Assembly (NCBI GenBank): GCA_018646985.1
Contig: JABGTR010000028.1
Location: 1-53,812 of the forward strand
Direction: 5' to 3'
Origin: Minisyncoccota bacterium
GTDB lineage: Bacteria; Patescibacteriota; Microgenomatia; UBA1400; PJMF01
DNA length: 53,812 bases
Position 1 is the first letter of the stretch; the number at the start of each line of letters is the position of its first letter. Shown here one piece after another: positions 15,857 through 24,126 of the stretch. Position numbers and translations under genes: made by a program. The notes under the pieces are model-generated. The model worked only from the letters and a program-made list of their open reading frames with translations. It did no database searches and had not been told where the DNA came from.

Positions 15857-18781
15857 TTATTCGAAAGATACACCTACAAAAACATGTCCAGTATCTCTAG
15901 ATGGATTAAACACAATTACTTCTCCCTGAACTTCAGCTTGTGGGGCAATTAAAACGGGGGAGAGGTCTGGATCATGGTTTAAAAATACTCGAGGCGAGAC
16001 ATCCCTAGCTCCGGATTGCTTTTGATCAAAAAACGCATATGTAAAGGGAGTTTGCTGGTCATGATCCAACGAATATTCTAGCTGGAGCTTGAGCTCTGAT
16101 TTGACAACTACCTCTATTAACACCCCGACCATTTTTCTGCCAAACTCTTTTTTAATAGTAAGATTATCTAAACCTATATTCTGTCCATTAATCTCGATAC
16201 TTTTAAATTCTGATTCTTCCGGCAGATAAAATCTTAAATATGATTTGTAGGGGCCCTTTGGCCAAGCATTGGTCTGAGCTTTATTTTTAAAAGTAATCAC
16301 CCGCTTGTGAGATATCTGCTGTGAATTGATAGATATACTATGATCAACTTGTCTTTCTAAATAATAGTTAGCTTTATTAACTCCGATATTAGCTTCGACT
16401 TGCATTAGAGTGTCAATTAAACATTCGTCATCATCGAAAACAGTTGGGCAAGCAGGATCTACAATTGAACCATCCCAGCCCAATGATTCAAAAGTTGCTA
16501 CACTATCTTCATTAAAGATTGAAATCAATAGTTCTTTGGAGTCAGCCATTCTCGATAGAGAAGAGAGCAGTGGAGATACTTGTTCGGCAAGTAGATGCTG
16601 AATTTTATTTAAGATCTTAAGGAAGATTAATTCGGAATAATCTCTCTTTTCAGTGGTTTCTACTAGCTGCACTTCCGAGTGAAACTCCATTCTTTCGCTG
16701 AGATTTCTTTTTGTCAAAACCTCATTGTACTCGTCTATCTCAACCTGATCTAAAACAGCTACTATCTCTTCCAGAACCTTGAGATTAAGCCCGATTACCC
16801 CGTCAACCTTGACGGCAATACTTTTTTCCAAAAACCACTTTATTTGTTTGGCTGTATCTGGAAAGCTAGGATTCCAGTTGCTATCTCTCAAGTACCATCT
16901 TTCCTCACCCAAATATTTAGCAACTTCATCAGGTGGACTTATAATAGCTTTTAATTGTTGATCTAATGTGTAGACATCCTCAACCTGAATATTGACTAAA
17001 GACCCATCCTTAAAACTCAATAAGGCTACTGCCTGAATAAAGCCACCTGTTGGCCGAAGCTCTTGATTGTTCTGTAATACTAACGCGTAAGTTTTCGCTC
17101 CATCCTGGGCAATTATCCCTGGTAAAAGAGGGGAGAGCTGCTGAAACTGATTTATCTTCCTTTCTTGTTCAGAAATTGAGTTTTGGTAGGTAGTAATTAG
17201 TTGAGACTGCTCTGGGGAGAGCTCATCTAGTGGATAGTTTTTCAACTCCGCGCTCAAGAGAGAGAGGTTTCTGAAAACATCAATACTCTCTTTATTAACT
17301 AATTCTAAAGAACCAGCTCCATCTTGAAGCATGACTTGCTGAAAGAAAGAAGCTGTGACTTGATTAAAATTGTCAATCTGGTCATCTAAACCAACTATGA
17401 GACGACTAATTTCAATTAGCTGAAAAGCTTCGGAGAAGAAAGGTGTTGAAAACCACTTATTAACTAAAGCCAACCTTCCCTCAAGCTTATCAACATTTTC
17501 ACTCAGCTCAACAAGTTTTTTTTGCTGCGCGGTAAACGGCATCGACCTTGAGCCTAGATAGGACAGAACACCTTCTTGTACTTGAGATATGTTGATAATA
17601 AATACTATCGTTGAAATCAAAATACTCAAAGCAGTTAGAGTTATCAATATCCCACCTCCAAACAAGAATTTCTGGTTTTTCAGTTTGCGAAAACCGACCT
17701 GAGTACTTTTAGCTATTTTTTGAAGATGTTGTTGTTTTTCTTTATCTCGATAACTCTTGAAAAAACTATCTAAGACCACAGGTTGTTTGTCTTCAGGCAA
17801 CTCAGAATTAACTTCTACTTTTATCTTCAACTCTTCAACTTTCTCAACCTTTTCGACTGAATCATTAAGATCGTGCTCTAAATCAAGTCTAATATTCTGA
17901 CGAACCGCGTCTGTTTTATTCCATTCTTTAACCAATGTTTTTTTAGTCGGTGGCTTAAGCAGATCTTCATTGTCACTTGAATCTTTTTTATCTTCACCAA
18001 CATCAGACATGAAAGACATTATTTGTTTGATGATAGAACTTATTTTCTGATTATTTTCGATAGTTTTTTCTCGATTCATTTTGCTTAGTAATTCGCTTAC
18101 TGGATGTTCTGCTATTTCTAACTGAACTCTTTTGATTAGCAATCCAGCTGAGTGCTGACTCAGATATAGTTTCTTAATTCCCTCTAGGAAAACACCACTT
18201 TTTCTAAATCCGCCCTTAATAATGTTTATTTTTTTCTTGGGCTTAAGAATAGTTGTTGCCAATATCGAAGCTAACTCATCTATAGTTTGTAAATTCAATT
18301 CGATATTTGGATCAATCAATAAACCCCTACTGAGTTGATTATTGAAAAAATCTAGTATTACAGAATCTTTTTTTATTAAATCTGAATAAAGTATAAATGA
18401 CGATATATCGCCCCTTTCACTCAAAGATTTAAAAAAATTATATTCATTCTCAACTTGTTTAATCCACCCATCAGTCTCTGATTTACCAGGTTTAACAGCA
18501 GTTGTTATTGGAGCTATTATAGTAATCCCACTAAATAAAAGATTAGACTCAATAATTTCAGGCAAATCCTCGTCTAGTAAGCCCTCTAGTAATAAGACAA
18601 CCTTGTACCAATCTTCATTTCTTTCTTCTCCTGAAATAAAGTCAGCAGGAGAGATAAGAACAACCCCCAACTGAGCCTGTTCTTCTATTTTTTCTATTAA
18701 AAGACGTGAAAATTTAGTTGATTTAGCAACCAATAGAACTTCTAATTTTCCCTCTAGTGTATGAGTTATTAAGGCAGACAT
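15857..18781 (-). CDS. DUF4012 membrane protein
   Basis: This 974-aa protein has a cytoplasmic-looking N-terminal ~370 residues, one transmembrane helix at ~372-398 and a large outer part. The outer part carries the DUF4012 block: NNQELRPTGGFIQAVALLSF, then RWYLRDSNWNPSFPDTA and VDGVIGLNLKVLEEI. DUF4012 resembles LytR-CpsA-Psr enzymes that attach glycans to the wall, and is common in CPR and Gram-positive genomes. The N-terminal part contains a RecA-like or receiver-like alternating pattern I cannot assign. Its -10 box, TATAAT, overlaps the stop of the RNase H gene. Confidence 0.85.
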   Translation of the reverse strand: MSALITHTLEGKLEVLLVAKSTKFSRLLIEKIEEQAQLGVVLISPADFISGEERNEDWYKVVLLLEGLLDEDLPEIIESNLLFSGITIIAPITTAVKPGKSETDGWIKQVENEYNFFKSLSERGDISSFILYSDLIKKDSVILDFFNNQLSRGLLIDPNIELNLQTIDELASILATTILKPKKKINIIKGGFRKSGVFLEGIKKLYLSQHSAGLLIKRVQLEIAEHPVSELLSKMNREKTIENNQKISSIIKQIMSFMSDVGEDKKDSSDNEDLLKPPTKKTLVKEWNKTDAVRQNIRLDLEHDLNDSVEKVEKVEELKIKVEVNSELPEDKQPVVLDSFFKSYRDKEKQQHLQKIAKSTQVGFRKLKNQKFLFGGGILITLTALSILISTIVFIINISQVQEGVLSYLGSRSMPFTAQQKKLVELSENVDKLEGRLALVNKWFSTPFFSEAFQLIEISRLIVGLDDQIDNFNQVTASFFQQVMLQDGAGSLELVNKESIDVFRNLSLLSAELKNYPLDELSPEQSQLITTYQNSISEQERKINQFQQLSPLLPGIIAQDGAKTYALVLQNNQELRPTGGFIQAVALLSFKDGSLVNIQVEDVYTLDQQLKAIISPPDEVAKYLGEERWYLRDSNWNPSFPDTAKQIKWFLEKSIAVKVDGVIGLNLKVLEEIVAVLDQVEIDEYNEVLTKRNLSERMEFHSEVQLVETTEKRDYSELIFLKILNKIQHLLAEQVSPLLSSLSRMADSKELLISIFNEDSVATFESLGWDGSIVDPACPTVFDDDECLIDTLMQVEANIGVNKANYYLERQVDHSISINSQQISHKRVITFKNKAQTNAWPKGPYKSYLRFYLPEESEFKSIEINGQNIGLDNLTIKKEFGRKMVGVLIEVVVKSELKLQLEYSLDHDQQTPFTYAFFDQKQSGARDVSPRVFLNHDPDLSPVLIAPQAEVQGEVIVFNPSRDTGHVFVGVSFE

Positions 18782-18788
18782 CAGCCTT

Positions 18789-18794
18789 ATTATA
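18789..18794 (-). promoter_or_regulatory. -10 box of the DUF4012 gene (leaderless layout)
   Basis: TATAAT on the minus strand ends 7 nt before the ATG at 18781. It overlaps the stop codon of the RNase H gene. An AAGG lies inside the gap and could also act as a weak ribosome site. Confidence 0.5.
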
Positions 18795-19206
18795 TGGCAT
18801 CCAATGCTTTATTGACTAACGCATCAGCCTCTTTATTTAATTCACGCTTTACATGAGATATTTCATACCTGCAGTTAAGAGGGGAGAGTAGACTCCATGC
18901 TTGTTCAGCAAACTCTGCCATTCTTGGCTCTTTAACTTTCCAGTTTCGCTTTATTTGTTCAACAACTAGCTTCGAATCTAGAAACCACTCAACACTGTCG
19001 ATTGAATTAGATTTTATATACGTTACTAGCCACTCTAGTGAGGCTAAAAAGGCTTTATACTCTGCTTCGTTATTAGTTGCCCGTCCGATGTATTTTGACT
19101 CTGAATAAATGAGCTCTTGCTGCTGATTAATTACAAAAACACCAATCCCAGCTGGGCCAGGGTTGCCTCTAGCGCCACCATCAGTGTAAATTTTTAAACT
19201 ATTCAT
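18790..19206 (-). CDS. rnhA: Ribonuclease HI family protein
   Basis: At 138 aa this matches the short RNase HI family, which cuts RNA in RNA-DNA hybrids. The first motif is YTDGGARGNPGPAGIG with D9. E49 lies in NNEAEY, D77 in LDSKLVVEQ and D128 in NKEADALVN, so all four acidic catalytic residues are present. It overlaps the jag stop by 4 bases (ATGA), placing it at the end of the yidC-jag operon. Confidence 0.92.
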   Translation of the reverse strand: MNSLKIYTDGGARGNPGPAGIGVFVINQQQELIYSESKYIGRATNNEAEYKAFLASLEWLVTYIKSNSIDSVEWFLDSKLVVEQIKRNWKVKEPRMAEFAEQAWSLLSPLNCRYEISHVKRELNKEADALVNKALDAI

Positions 19207-19664
19207 CCTTTTTTTAATTGGATAGATAAATATCGATCTCTGCCCTCACCCTCAGATTTGCTTTCTAGGTCTGCAAAGCGCTCATCTTCAGCTAGGATAG
19301 TATGAGTTAAGAAACGATCATGAGCTGAAAGATATGAAAAAGTATAGCTTTCACCAGTCTCTAAAACTCGCTGAGCAATGTTAACAATTCTTTCTTTCAA
19401 CTGATCTTGGCGTTGCTCTCGATAGTCATTCACATTCAATTTAAATCTTTTTTCACCCAGTTCCTCATAAAAAGAAATTCTAATCATTCTTTGGATAGCT
19501 TGTAATGTCTCTCCGTGATAGCCAATAAATAAACCACTTTCTTCTTCTGGAAGAACGATTTTAGCGTTAATAGCTTCATCAGTTTTCTCCATCTCGACTT
19601 TAAACTGGTCATCAACCAAGCCTAAGTGTTGACAGATGCTAATTAAATATTCCTCTATTTTCAT
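19203..19664 (-). CDS. jag: Jag/KhpB RNA-binding protein (KH-R3H)
   Basis: The protein has a KH domain (GLFIGYHGETLQAIQ, from residue 44) and a C-terminal R3H domain (AHDRFLTHTIL, SEGEGRDRYLSI). It has 153 aa and lacks the N-terminal Jag domain of longer relatives. KhpB binds RNA and affects cell division and envelope synthesis. It follows yidC, as in many bacteria, and has an AGGAG Shine-Dalgarno. Confidence 0.92.
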   Translation of the reverse strand: MKIEEYLISICQHLGLVDDQFKVEMEKTDEAINAKIVLPEEESGLFIGYHGETLQAIQRMIRISFYEELGEKRFKLNVNDYREQRQDQLKERIVNIAQRVLETGESYTFSYLSAHDRFLTHTILAEDERFADLESKSEGEGRDRYLSIQLKKG

Positions 19665-19678
19665 AGTTTTCTCCTAAA

Positions 19679-20437
19679 TTATTTTCTATTTAACAGAGCT
19701 TGCGCTCTGACTAGGTAGGTTTTCAAACCACCCAAGCCACTAATAAAATATTGTTGACCAATGCTAAAGACAGTTGTCATAACCCAATAAACAGCTAATC
19801 CTGATGGGAACTTAGCCGCAATGAAGACGGTCATAATTGGCATCATGTACAACATTTGCTGTTGCATACTAGCCGCCATCCCAGCGGTATCTTCTTCTTT
19901 TTTATTTTCTTTTCTAATTTTCTTACTCTTAGATTTATTAGGAACAATGTCTCTCACTTCTCCTCCCGGAGAAATCATTAAAGATAAAATAAACTGAGAC
20001 ACTCCAGCTACTACTGGTAAAATGTATCTAGAATCTGGCTGAGTTAAGTCCAACCATAAAAAAGCCGAATTTATCCCATTCCCATCAATTACATCATGTC
20101 CTAAGAAGCTAATTAAAGCTCTGTAAAGAAAAATCAAAACAGCTAATTGAACCAACTGAGGAATACATCCAGAAAGAGGATTAACATTATATTTTTGATA
20201 AAGCTCCATTTGAGCTTTTTGCAAAGCTTTTTTATCTTTGCCATGTTTTTTCTTGAGCTTATTTACCTCTGGTTGGATATCAGTTATTTTTTTTCTAGCT
20301 TTTAAAGAGGGGAGTGTTAGCGGAACTAAAATTGACCTAATGATTAGAGTCATCACAATAATTGCTAAACCTAAGCTACCAGTAAATTGATATAAGAATA
20401 ATAAAATTTCAAAAAAGGAATCAGTGAAAAACTGCAT
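19679..20437 (-). CDS. yidC: Membrane protein insertase YidC (Oxa1 type)
   Basis: This 252-aa multi-pass protein lacks the large periplasmic domain of proteobacterial YidC, like the Gram-positive SpoIIIJ form. Family segments include QPEVNKLKKKHGKDKKALQK, YQKYNVNPLSGCIPQLVQ and AVYWVMTTVFSIGQQYF. It inserts proteins into the cytoplasmic membrane, with or without SecYEG. No lipobox is evident at the N-terminus. It lies between yidD and jag. Confidence 0.95.
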   Translation of the reverse strand: MQFFTDSFFEILLFLYQFTGSLGLAIIVMTLIIRSILVPLTLPSLKARKKITDIQPEVNKLKKKHGKDKKALQKAQMELYQKYNVNPLSGCIPQLVQLAVLIFLYRALISFLGHDVIDGNGINSAFLWLDLTQPDSRYILPVVAGVSQFILSLMISPGGEVRDIVPNKSKSKKIRKENKKEEDTAGMAASMQQQMLYMMPIMTVFIAAKFPSGLAVYWVMTTVFSIGQQYFISGLGGLKTYLVRAQALLNRK

Positions 20438-20446
20438 AAGTGATGT

Positions 20447-20638
20447 TTACCAACAAGTTAATAATCTTTTAAAACCCTTCCAAAGTCCTCTGATTGTACC
20501 ATCTTTTTGCACGCACTGAAGTGTATATTCACTGCATTTAGGCGAGTGATGGCAGTATGAGCTATAACCAAATACACTTACCAATAAAGTATGTTTGAAA
20601 ACTGTTAGTGAACGATAAAATAAGTAGAGTAACTTCAT
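20447..20638 (-). CDS. yidD: Membrane protein insertion efficiency factor YidD
   Basis: A 63-aa protein with the YidD core: HHSPKCSEYTLQCVQKDGTI and GLWKGFKRLLTCW. It has the conserved C-x-EY and the late cysteine. YidD assists YidC-dependent insertion. The gene lies 7 nt after rnpA and 9 nt before yidC. Confidence 0.93.
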   Translation of the reverse strand: MKLLYLFYRSLTVFKHTLLVSVFGYSSYCHHSPKCSEYTLQCVQKDGTIRGLWKGFKRLLTCW

Positions 20639-20645
20639 TTCAAGA

Positions 20646-20975
20646 CTATTTATCTAGTTTAGAGAAAATATTATTAATATTTTCAAATATTTCTTCTCTA
20701 GAAGCAGTTGTTATGCTCTTGTTAATCACAAAAACTAATTCTAGTCCCTTTGATTTTCTCAGAAGAGGTAAACATAGGCTATAAATCTGACGCTTCATTT
20801 GAGTTCTATTCACCCTCAACTTAATTATCTTCTTTGGTACCACCACCACTACCTTAGTGTTATTACCATCATGGCGGCGATAAAAAACTAGGAAATATTT
20901 AGAGAAATAGCGCTTGCAGCTACTGAAATAGCCGCTTATTTTTCTCAGTCTAAGTTTATAAATTTTAGGAATCAT
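20646..20975 (-). CDS. rnpA: Ribonuclease P protein component
   Basis: This 109-aa basic protein assists RNase P RNA in trimming tRNA 5' ends. The family RNR-type motif appears as KLRVNRTQMKRQIY, preceded by VVVVVPKKIIK. Position between rpmH and yidD is the standard order. A TATAAT ends 7 nt before the ATG. The RNase P RNA gene itself was not found in this window. Confidence 0.92.
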   Translation of the reverse strand: MIPKIYKLRLRKISGYFSSCKRYFSKYFLVFYRRHDGNNTKVVVVVPKKIIKLRVNRTQMKRQIYSLCLPLLRKSKGLELVFVINKSITTASREEIFENINNIFSKLDK

Positions 20976-20982
20976 TAAGGAT

Positions 20983-20988
20983 ATTATA
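20983..20988 (-). promoter_or_regulatory. -10 box of rnpA (leaderless layout)
   Basis: TATAAT on the minus strand ends 7 nt before the rnpA ATG at 20975, giving rnpA-yidD-yidC their own promoter after rpmH. Confidence 0.55.
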
Positions 20989-21000
20989 AGAAATCAAACC

Positions 21001-21138
21001 CTAGACAGATAGGCTCGACCGACCTTTAGCTCGACGACGCTTGATAGTGTTTTGACCATCATGAGTGCTCATCTTTGCTAAAAAACCATGTTTTCTGGCT
21101 CGTTTTTTCTTTTTAGGTTGATTAGTTCTCTTCGACAT
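21001..21138 (-). CDS. rpmH: 50S ribosomal protein L34
   Basis: The 45-codon frame encodes the highly conserved L34: [19 protein letters not shown], then [20 protein letters not shown] and the ending RSSLSV. L34 is a core large-subunit protein. It lies between dnaN and rnpA, the typical oriC-proximal order. TATAAT lies 9 nt before its ATG. Confidence 0.97.
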   Translation of the reverse strand: MSKRTNQPKKKKRARKHGFLAKMSTHDGQNTIKRRRAKGRSSLSV

Positions 21139-21158
21139 AGGTGCAGAATTATAACATA

Positions 21159-22268
21159 CTACTCATTAACCCTAAAAGGCATCACCACATATTGATAATT
21201 TTCTTGATTATCAGGCCTCATCATGGCTGGGGTTAAACTCTCATTCATGAGAAATTTTATTTTTTCTGGCTTTAGAGTAGACATAAAGTCCAATAAATAT
21301 TTAGAGTTAAAAGCAATCTCGCCTTCTTCACCATCATTCACCTCAATATTCATTTTTCCCTCATGCTTTCCATAGGAAGAAGAGACTGCGGTAATAAGCA
21401 ACTCATTTTTAGAAAACTTTAAGCGAATAATGTTAGATGATTCTCGAGCGAAAATCTGAGCTCTTTTAAGCTGATTCTCAAACTCAGCTCCATCTAATTC
21501 AGCCTCAAACAAATACTGAGTGGGGATAATCTTGTTAAATGGAGGATATTCTCCTTCTATCAACCTTACAAAAAGTTGAGTTGAACCTATTTCCATCACT
21601 AATTGTTTTAATTCCTCAGATATTTTTAAAGAAACAACTTCTACATCTTGAGTAGAAGTTATCTTAGTAACTTCATTAATCGCCTTTGCCGGAACTAGAA
21701 ATTGGACATTCGAGTCCATTTTTTCGGCAGGCAATTTCAAAGTAGACAACCTAAACCCGTCTGTACCAACAACTAATAATCCATCTTGATCAAATTGGAA
21801 TAATAAAGATGTTAAAACTGGTCTAGTCGGGTCAATTGAAGTACTAAAGCCCACCATTTTTTGAATATTTTCCAAACTAACTGTGCTAAGTGAGTGAGTC
21901 TCACCATTCATAACTGGAAAATCAGGGAAATCAGTAGCATCTAAGCATTGAATGGTAGTTTTATTGTTCTGCGAATTAATAGTTAAAGTATTTTCTTTTA
22001 ATGACAGAGTTAACTTGCCAGGATTAAGTGAATTAATACTGCTGTAAAAAATCTTACCTGGAATAGCTAACTTACCAGTTTCGATTATTTTTCCAGATAT
22101 TGTAGTTTTAATTCCTACATATAAATCTGTTGCTGAGAGAGTGATATTGCTTTTAGAAACGTCTATTAAAATTGAAGAGAGAATAGGTAATTGAGGCTTA
22201 TTAGGAATAATCCGATGAAGCTGAGTTAGAGCAGTGTTTAAATTTTCTTGTAAGATTTCTAGTTTCAT
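21159..22268 (-). CDS. dnaN: DNA polymerase III beta subunit (sliding clamp)
   Basis: The 369-aa length and three-domain beta-clamp pattern fit. Signature segments include [36 protein letters not shown] and the C-terminal [10 protein letters not shown]. The clamp tethers polymerase to DNA. It lies 274 nt after dnaA, with DnaA-box-like repeats between, and has its own TATAAT 6 nt before the ATG. Confidence 0.96.
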   Translation of the reverse strand: MKLEILQENLNTALTQLHRIIPNKPQLPILSSILIDVSKSNITLSATDLYVGIKTTISGKIIETGKLAIPGKIFYSSINSLNPGKLTLSLKENTLTINSQNNKTTIQCLDATDFPDFPVMNGETHSLSTVSLENIQKMVGFSTSIDPTRPVLTSLLFQFDQDGLLVVGTDGFRLSTLKLPAEKMDSNVQFLVPAKAINEVTKITSTQDVEVVSLKISEELKQLVMEIGSTQLFVRLIEGEYPPFNKIIPTQYLFEAELDGAEFENQLKRAQIFARESSNIIRLKFSKNELLITAVSSSYGKHEGKMNIEVNDGEEGEIAFNSKYLLDFMSTLKPEKIKFLMNESLTPAMMRPDNQENYQYVVMPFRVNE

Positions 22269-22542
22269 GTTTATATTATATCTAATTAGTTTTAGTAGTA
22301 ATAGGGAGTGTTGGTAAGTAGTAAAAGTGGAGTCTGTAAATCGAGTATTTTAATAAATTTAGGCTGTGGAAAAAGTTGGTTGGAAGTGTTGAAATATGCG
22401 GTGGAAAATAAATGAATAATTTGGTGAAAAGTCAGTTTTAGATGCTTGTTAACAAAGTTTTCCATTTTTATTAAGTACTTATTAACGTAGTTTTCAACAG
22501 ACTTATTAACAATTGTTGAAAACATTATCATCTCAATTGTGT
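22269..22542. other. Candidate oriC between dnaA and dnaN
   Basis: An AT-rich 274-bp gap holds a DnaA box on the minus strand (TGTGGAAAA at 22365-22373, complement of TTTTCCACA). Clustered one-mismatch copies are TTTTCAACA (22491-22499), TTATTAACA (22503-22511) and TGTTGAAAA (22514-22522). A TTATTAAC plus TTTTCAACA unit is repeated. The position and repeats fit an origin. A 79-aa minus ORF here is an artefact of the AT-rich repeats. Confidence 0.6.
22275..22280 (-). promoter_or_regulatory. -10 box of dnaN (leaderless layout)
   Basis: TATAAT on the minus strand ends 6 nt before the dnaN ATG. No Shine-Dalgarno intervenes (ATAAAC). Confidence 0.6.
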
Positions 22543-24015
22543 TTACCTCGAGCCCGCGAGAGACATTCTAATGGCTGATACCTCTTGTTGAATGTAATCA
22601 TCCTCTTGAATTAATCCTTGAATTTTATGATAAGCATGGAGAACTGTAGAGTGATCTCTTCCAGAGAACCATCTTCCTATTTCAGCATAAGATTCACCGA
22701 GATCTTCTTTGCAAATATACATGGCCACATGTCTAGAGAGGGCAATCTTTTTCTTGCGACTTTTACCTTTTACTGCTTGTTGCTTGAGGTGGTAGTGGTC
22801 AGAGACAGTTTTGATAACATCATTTATTTTGACGTTAAGTTTGGGTCTTTTTTGATCGGCTTCAGTGATTAGAGTTCTCTCAATTAGCTCAAGACTAAGC
22901 TCTTTTCCTCTGAGTTCAATTGCAGATTTAAGAGTATTGAGAATACCACCTATTTTTCTAGCACTGTCGACACGAGCGGCAATCATTTTCGCCATCTCAA
23001 TTGAGACAGGAATGTTTAGTGACTTGGATTTAATTAGCAAAATAGCTGTTCTCAGCTCAAATGAGGGTTGTTGAATATCGATCATTAGTCCCGCTTCAAG
23101 GCGTGACCTAAGTCGACTCTCTAAAAGTAAAATCTCATGAGGAGGTCTATCTGAAGTTAAGACGATTTGCTTGTGGTTTTTAGCCAAGGCGTTGAAAGTA
23201 TGGAAAAATTCTTCTTGGACACTATTTTTTCCAGCTATGAACTGTACATCATCTAGAAGTAAAACATCTGCATTGCGATAACGACTCTTAAAATTAATTG
23301 TTTTTTTTGTCTGAATAGCATTGATGATTTGATTGGTAAACTCTTCTCCAGTTGAATAGACTATTTTGGAGCTAGGATTAGCTAATAGAATATTGTGGCC
23401 GATAGCTTGCATAAGGTGGGTTTTACCTACTCCCACGCCTCCATAGAGGAAGAGAGGATTGTATGATTCACCTGGATTTTGGGAAACAGCCGTTGCTGCC
23501 GCATGGGCCATTTCATTACTGGAAGAAACAGCAAAATTTTCAAACACATAATCTTTTTGTAGACCGACTGTTTTAGCTCGAACTTGAGCTTGGTTTTTCT
23601 CTACCGATTGAGCATTGGCCTCCGAAAATAGATCTTCAACTCGAGGTGATTGCGTTGATGGTTGAGCCTGGTTTGATTTAATTGGTTGCTGGGAATTGTG
23701 AGTAGATGTCTTATTTTCATTTCTTCTTAGCATGGGATTTCCAACTTGGTAATCAATCTGAACTGATTTTCCAGTCACTCCTGATAAGACTTTGGTGAGA
23801 TGAGCCCCAAACTTACCTTTGAGGTTGGTGGCGTGAAATCCAGTGGGACTAACAATAGTGGCAGTTATTTTTTGACCAGTAGCTGAAATTTGAATTAGAG
23901 GATTGGGGAGGATCCAAGTATTGAAAACTCCTTGGCTTAGCTCTAACTCAAGTTGAGCACAAGCTGTTTGCCAAACTTCTTTAACTTTTTCATTCGACCA
24001 CTCTTGAGTAGACAC
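22543..24015 (-). CDS. dnaA: Chromosomal replication initiator DnaA
   Basis: At 490 aa all four domains are present. Domain I lies at the N-terminus, then a Gln/Ser-rich linker at ~95-150. The AAA+ domain has Walker A GGVGVGKTH (K198) and Walker B LLLDDVQFI (D255-D256). The DNA-binding helix-turn-helix has GRDHSTVLHAYHKI (R453-H455). DnaA melts oriC and loads the helicase. The frame opens with GTG at 24013-24015; there is no clear ribosome site. Confidence 0.97.
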   Translation of the reverse strand: MSTQEWSNEKVKEVWQTACAQLELELSQGVFNTWILPNPLIQISATGQKITATIVSPTGFHATNLKGKFGAHLTKVLSGVTGKSVQIDYQVGNPMLRRNENKTSTHNSQQPIKSNQAQPSTQSPRVEDLFSEANAQSVEKNQAQVRAKTVGLQKDYVFENFAVSSSNEMAHAAATAVSQNPGESYNPLFLYGGVGVGKTHLMQAIGHNILLANPSSKIVYSTGEEFTNQIINAIQTKKTINFKSRYRNADVLLLDDVQFIAGKNSVQEEFFHTFNALAKNHKQIVLTSDRPPHEILLLESRLRSRLEAGLMIDIQQPSFELRTAILLIKSKSLNIPVSIEMAKMIAARVDSARKIGGILNTLKSAIELRGKELSLELIERTLITEADQKRPKLNVKINDVIKTVSDHYHLKQQAVKGKSRKKKIALSRHVAMYICKEDLGESYAEIGRWFSGRDHSTVLHAYHKIQGLIQEDDYIQQEVSAIRMSLAGSR

Positions 24016-24126
24016 AGCTGCTTCTTTCTATATTAGTTAATTATGCGGACAGGCGTTGGGAGGTGATGTAGTTATACACAGAGTTTTCCACAATTGGCAA
24101 GAGCAAATTTAAGGTTATGGCTAAAA
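24016..24126. other. Second DnaA-box cluster upstream of dnaA
   Basis: TTATACACA (24072-24080) and TTTTCCACA (24084-24092) both fit the consensus TTWTNCACA. They are in direct orientation 3 bp apart, between dnaA and the VirB4-like gene. They may autoregulate dnaA and make the origin bipartite, with the dnaA-dnaN gap as the second half. Confidence 0.6.

Noticed and set aside
22292-22531. 79-aa ORF between dnaA and dnaN
   Set aside because: Explained by AT-rich origin repeats; Asn/Lys/Phe bias and no homology pattern.
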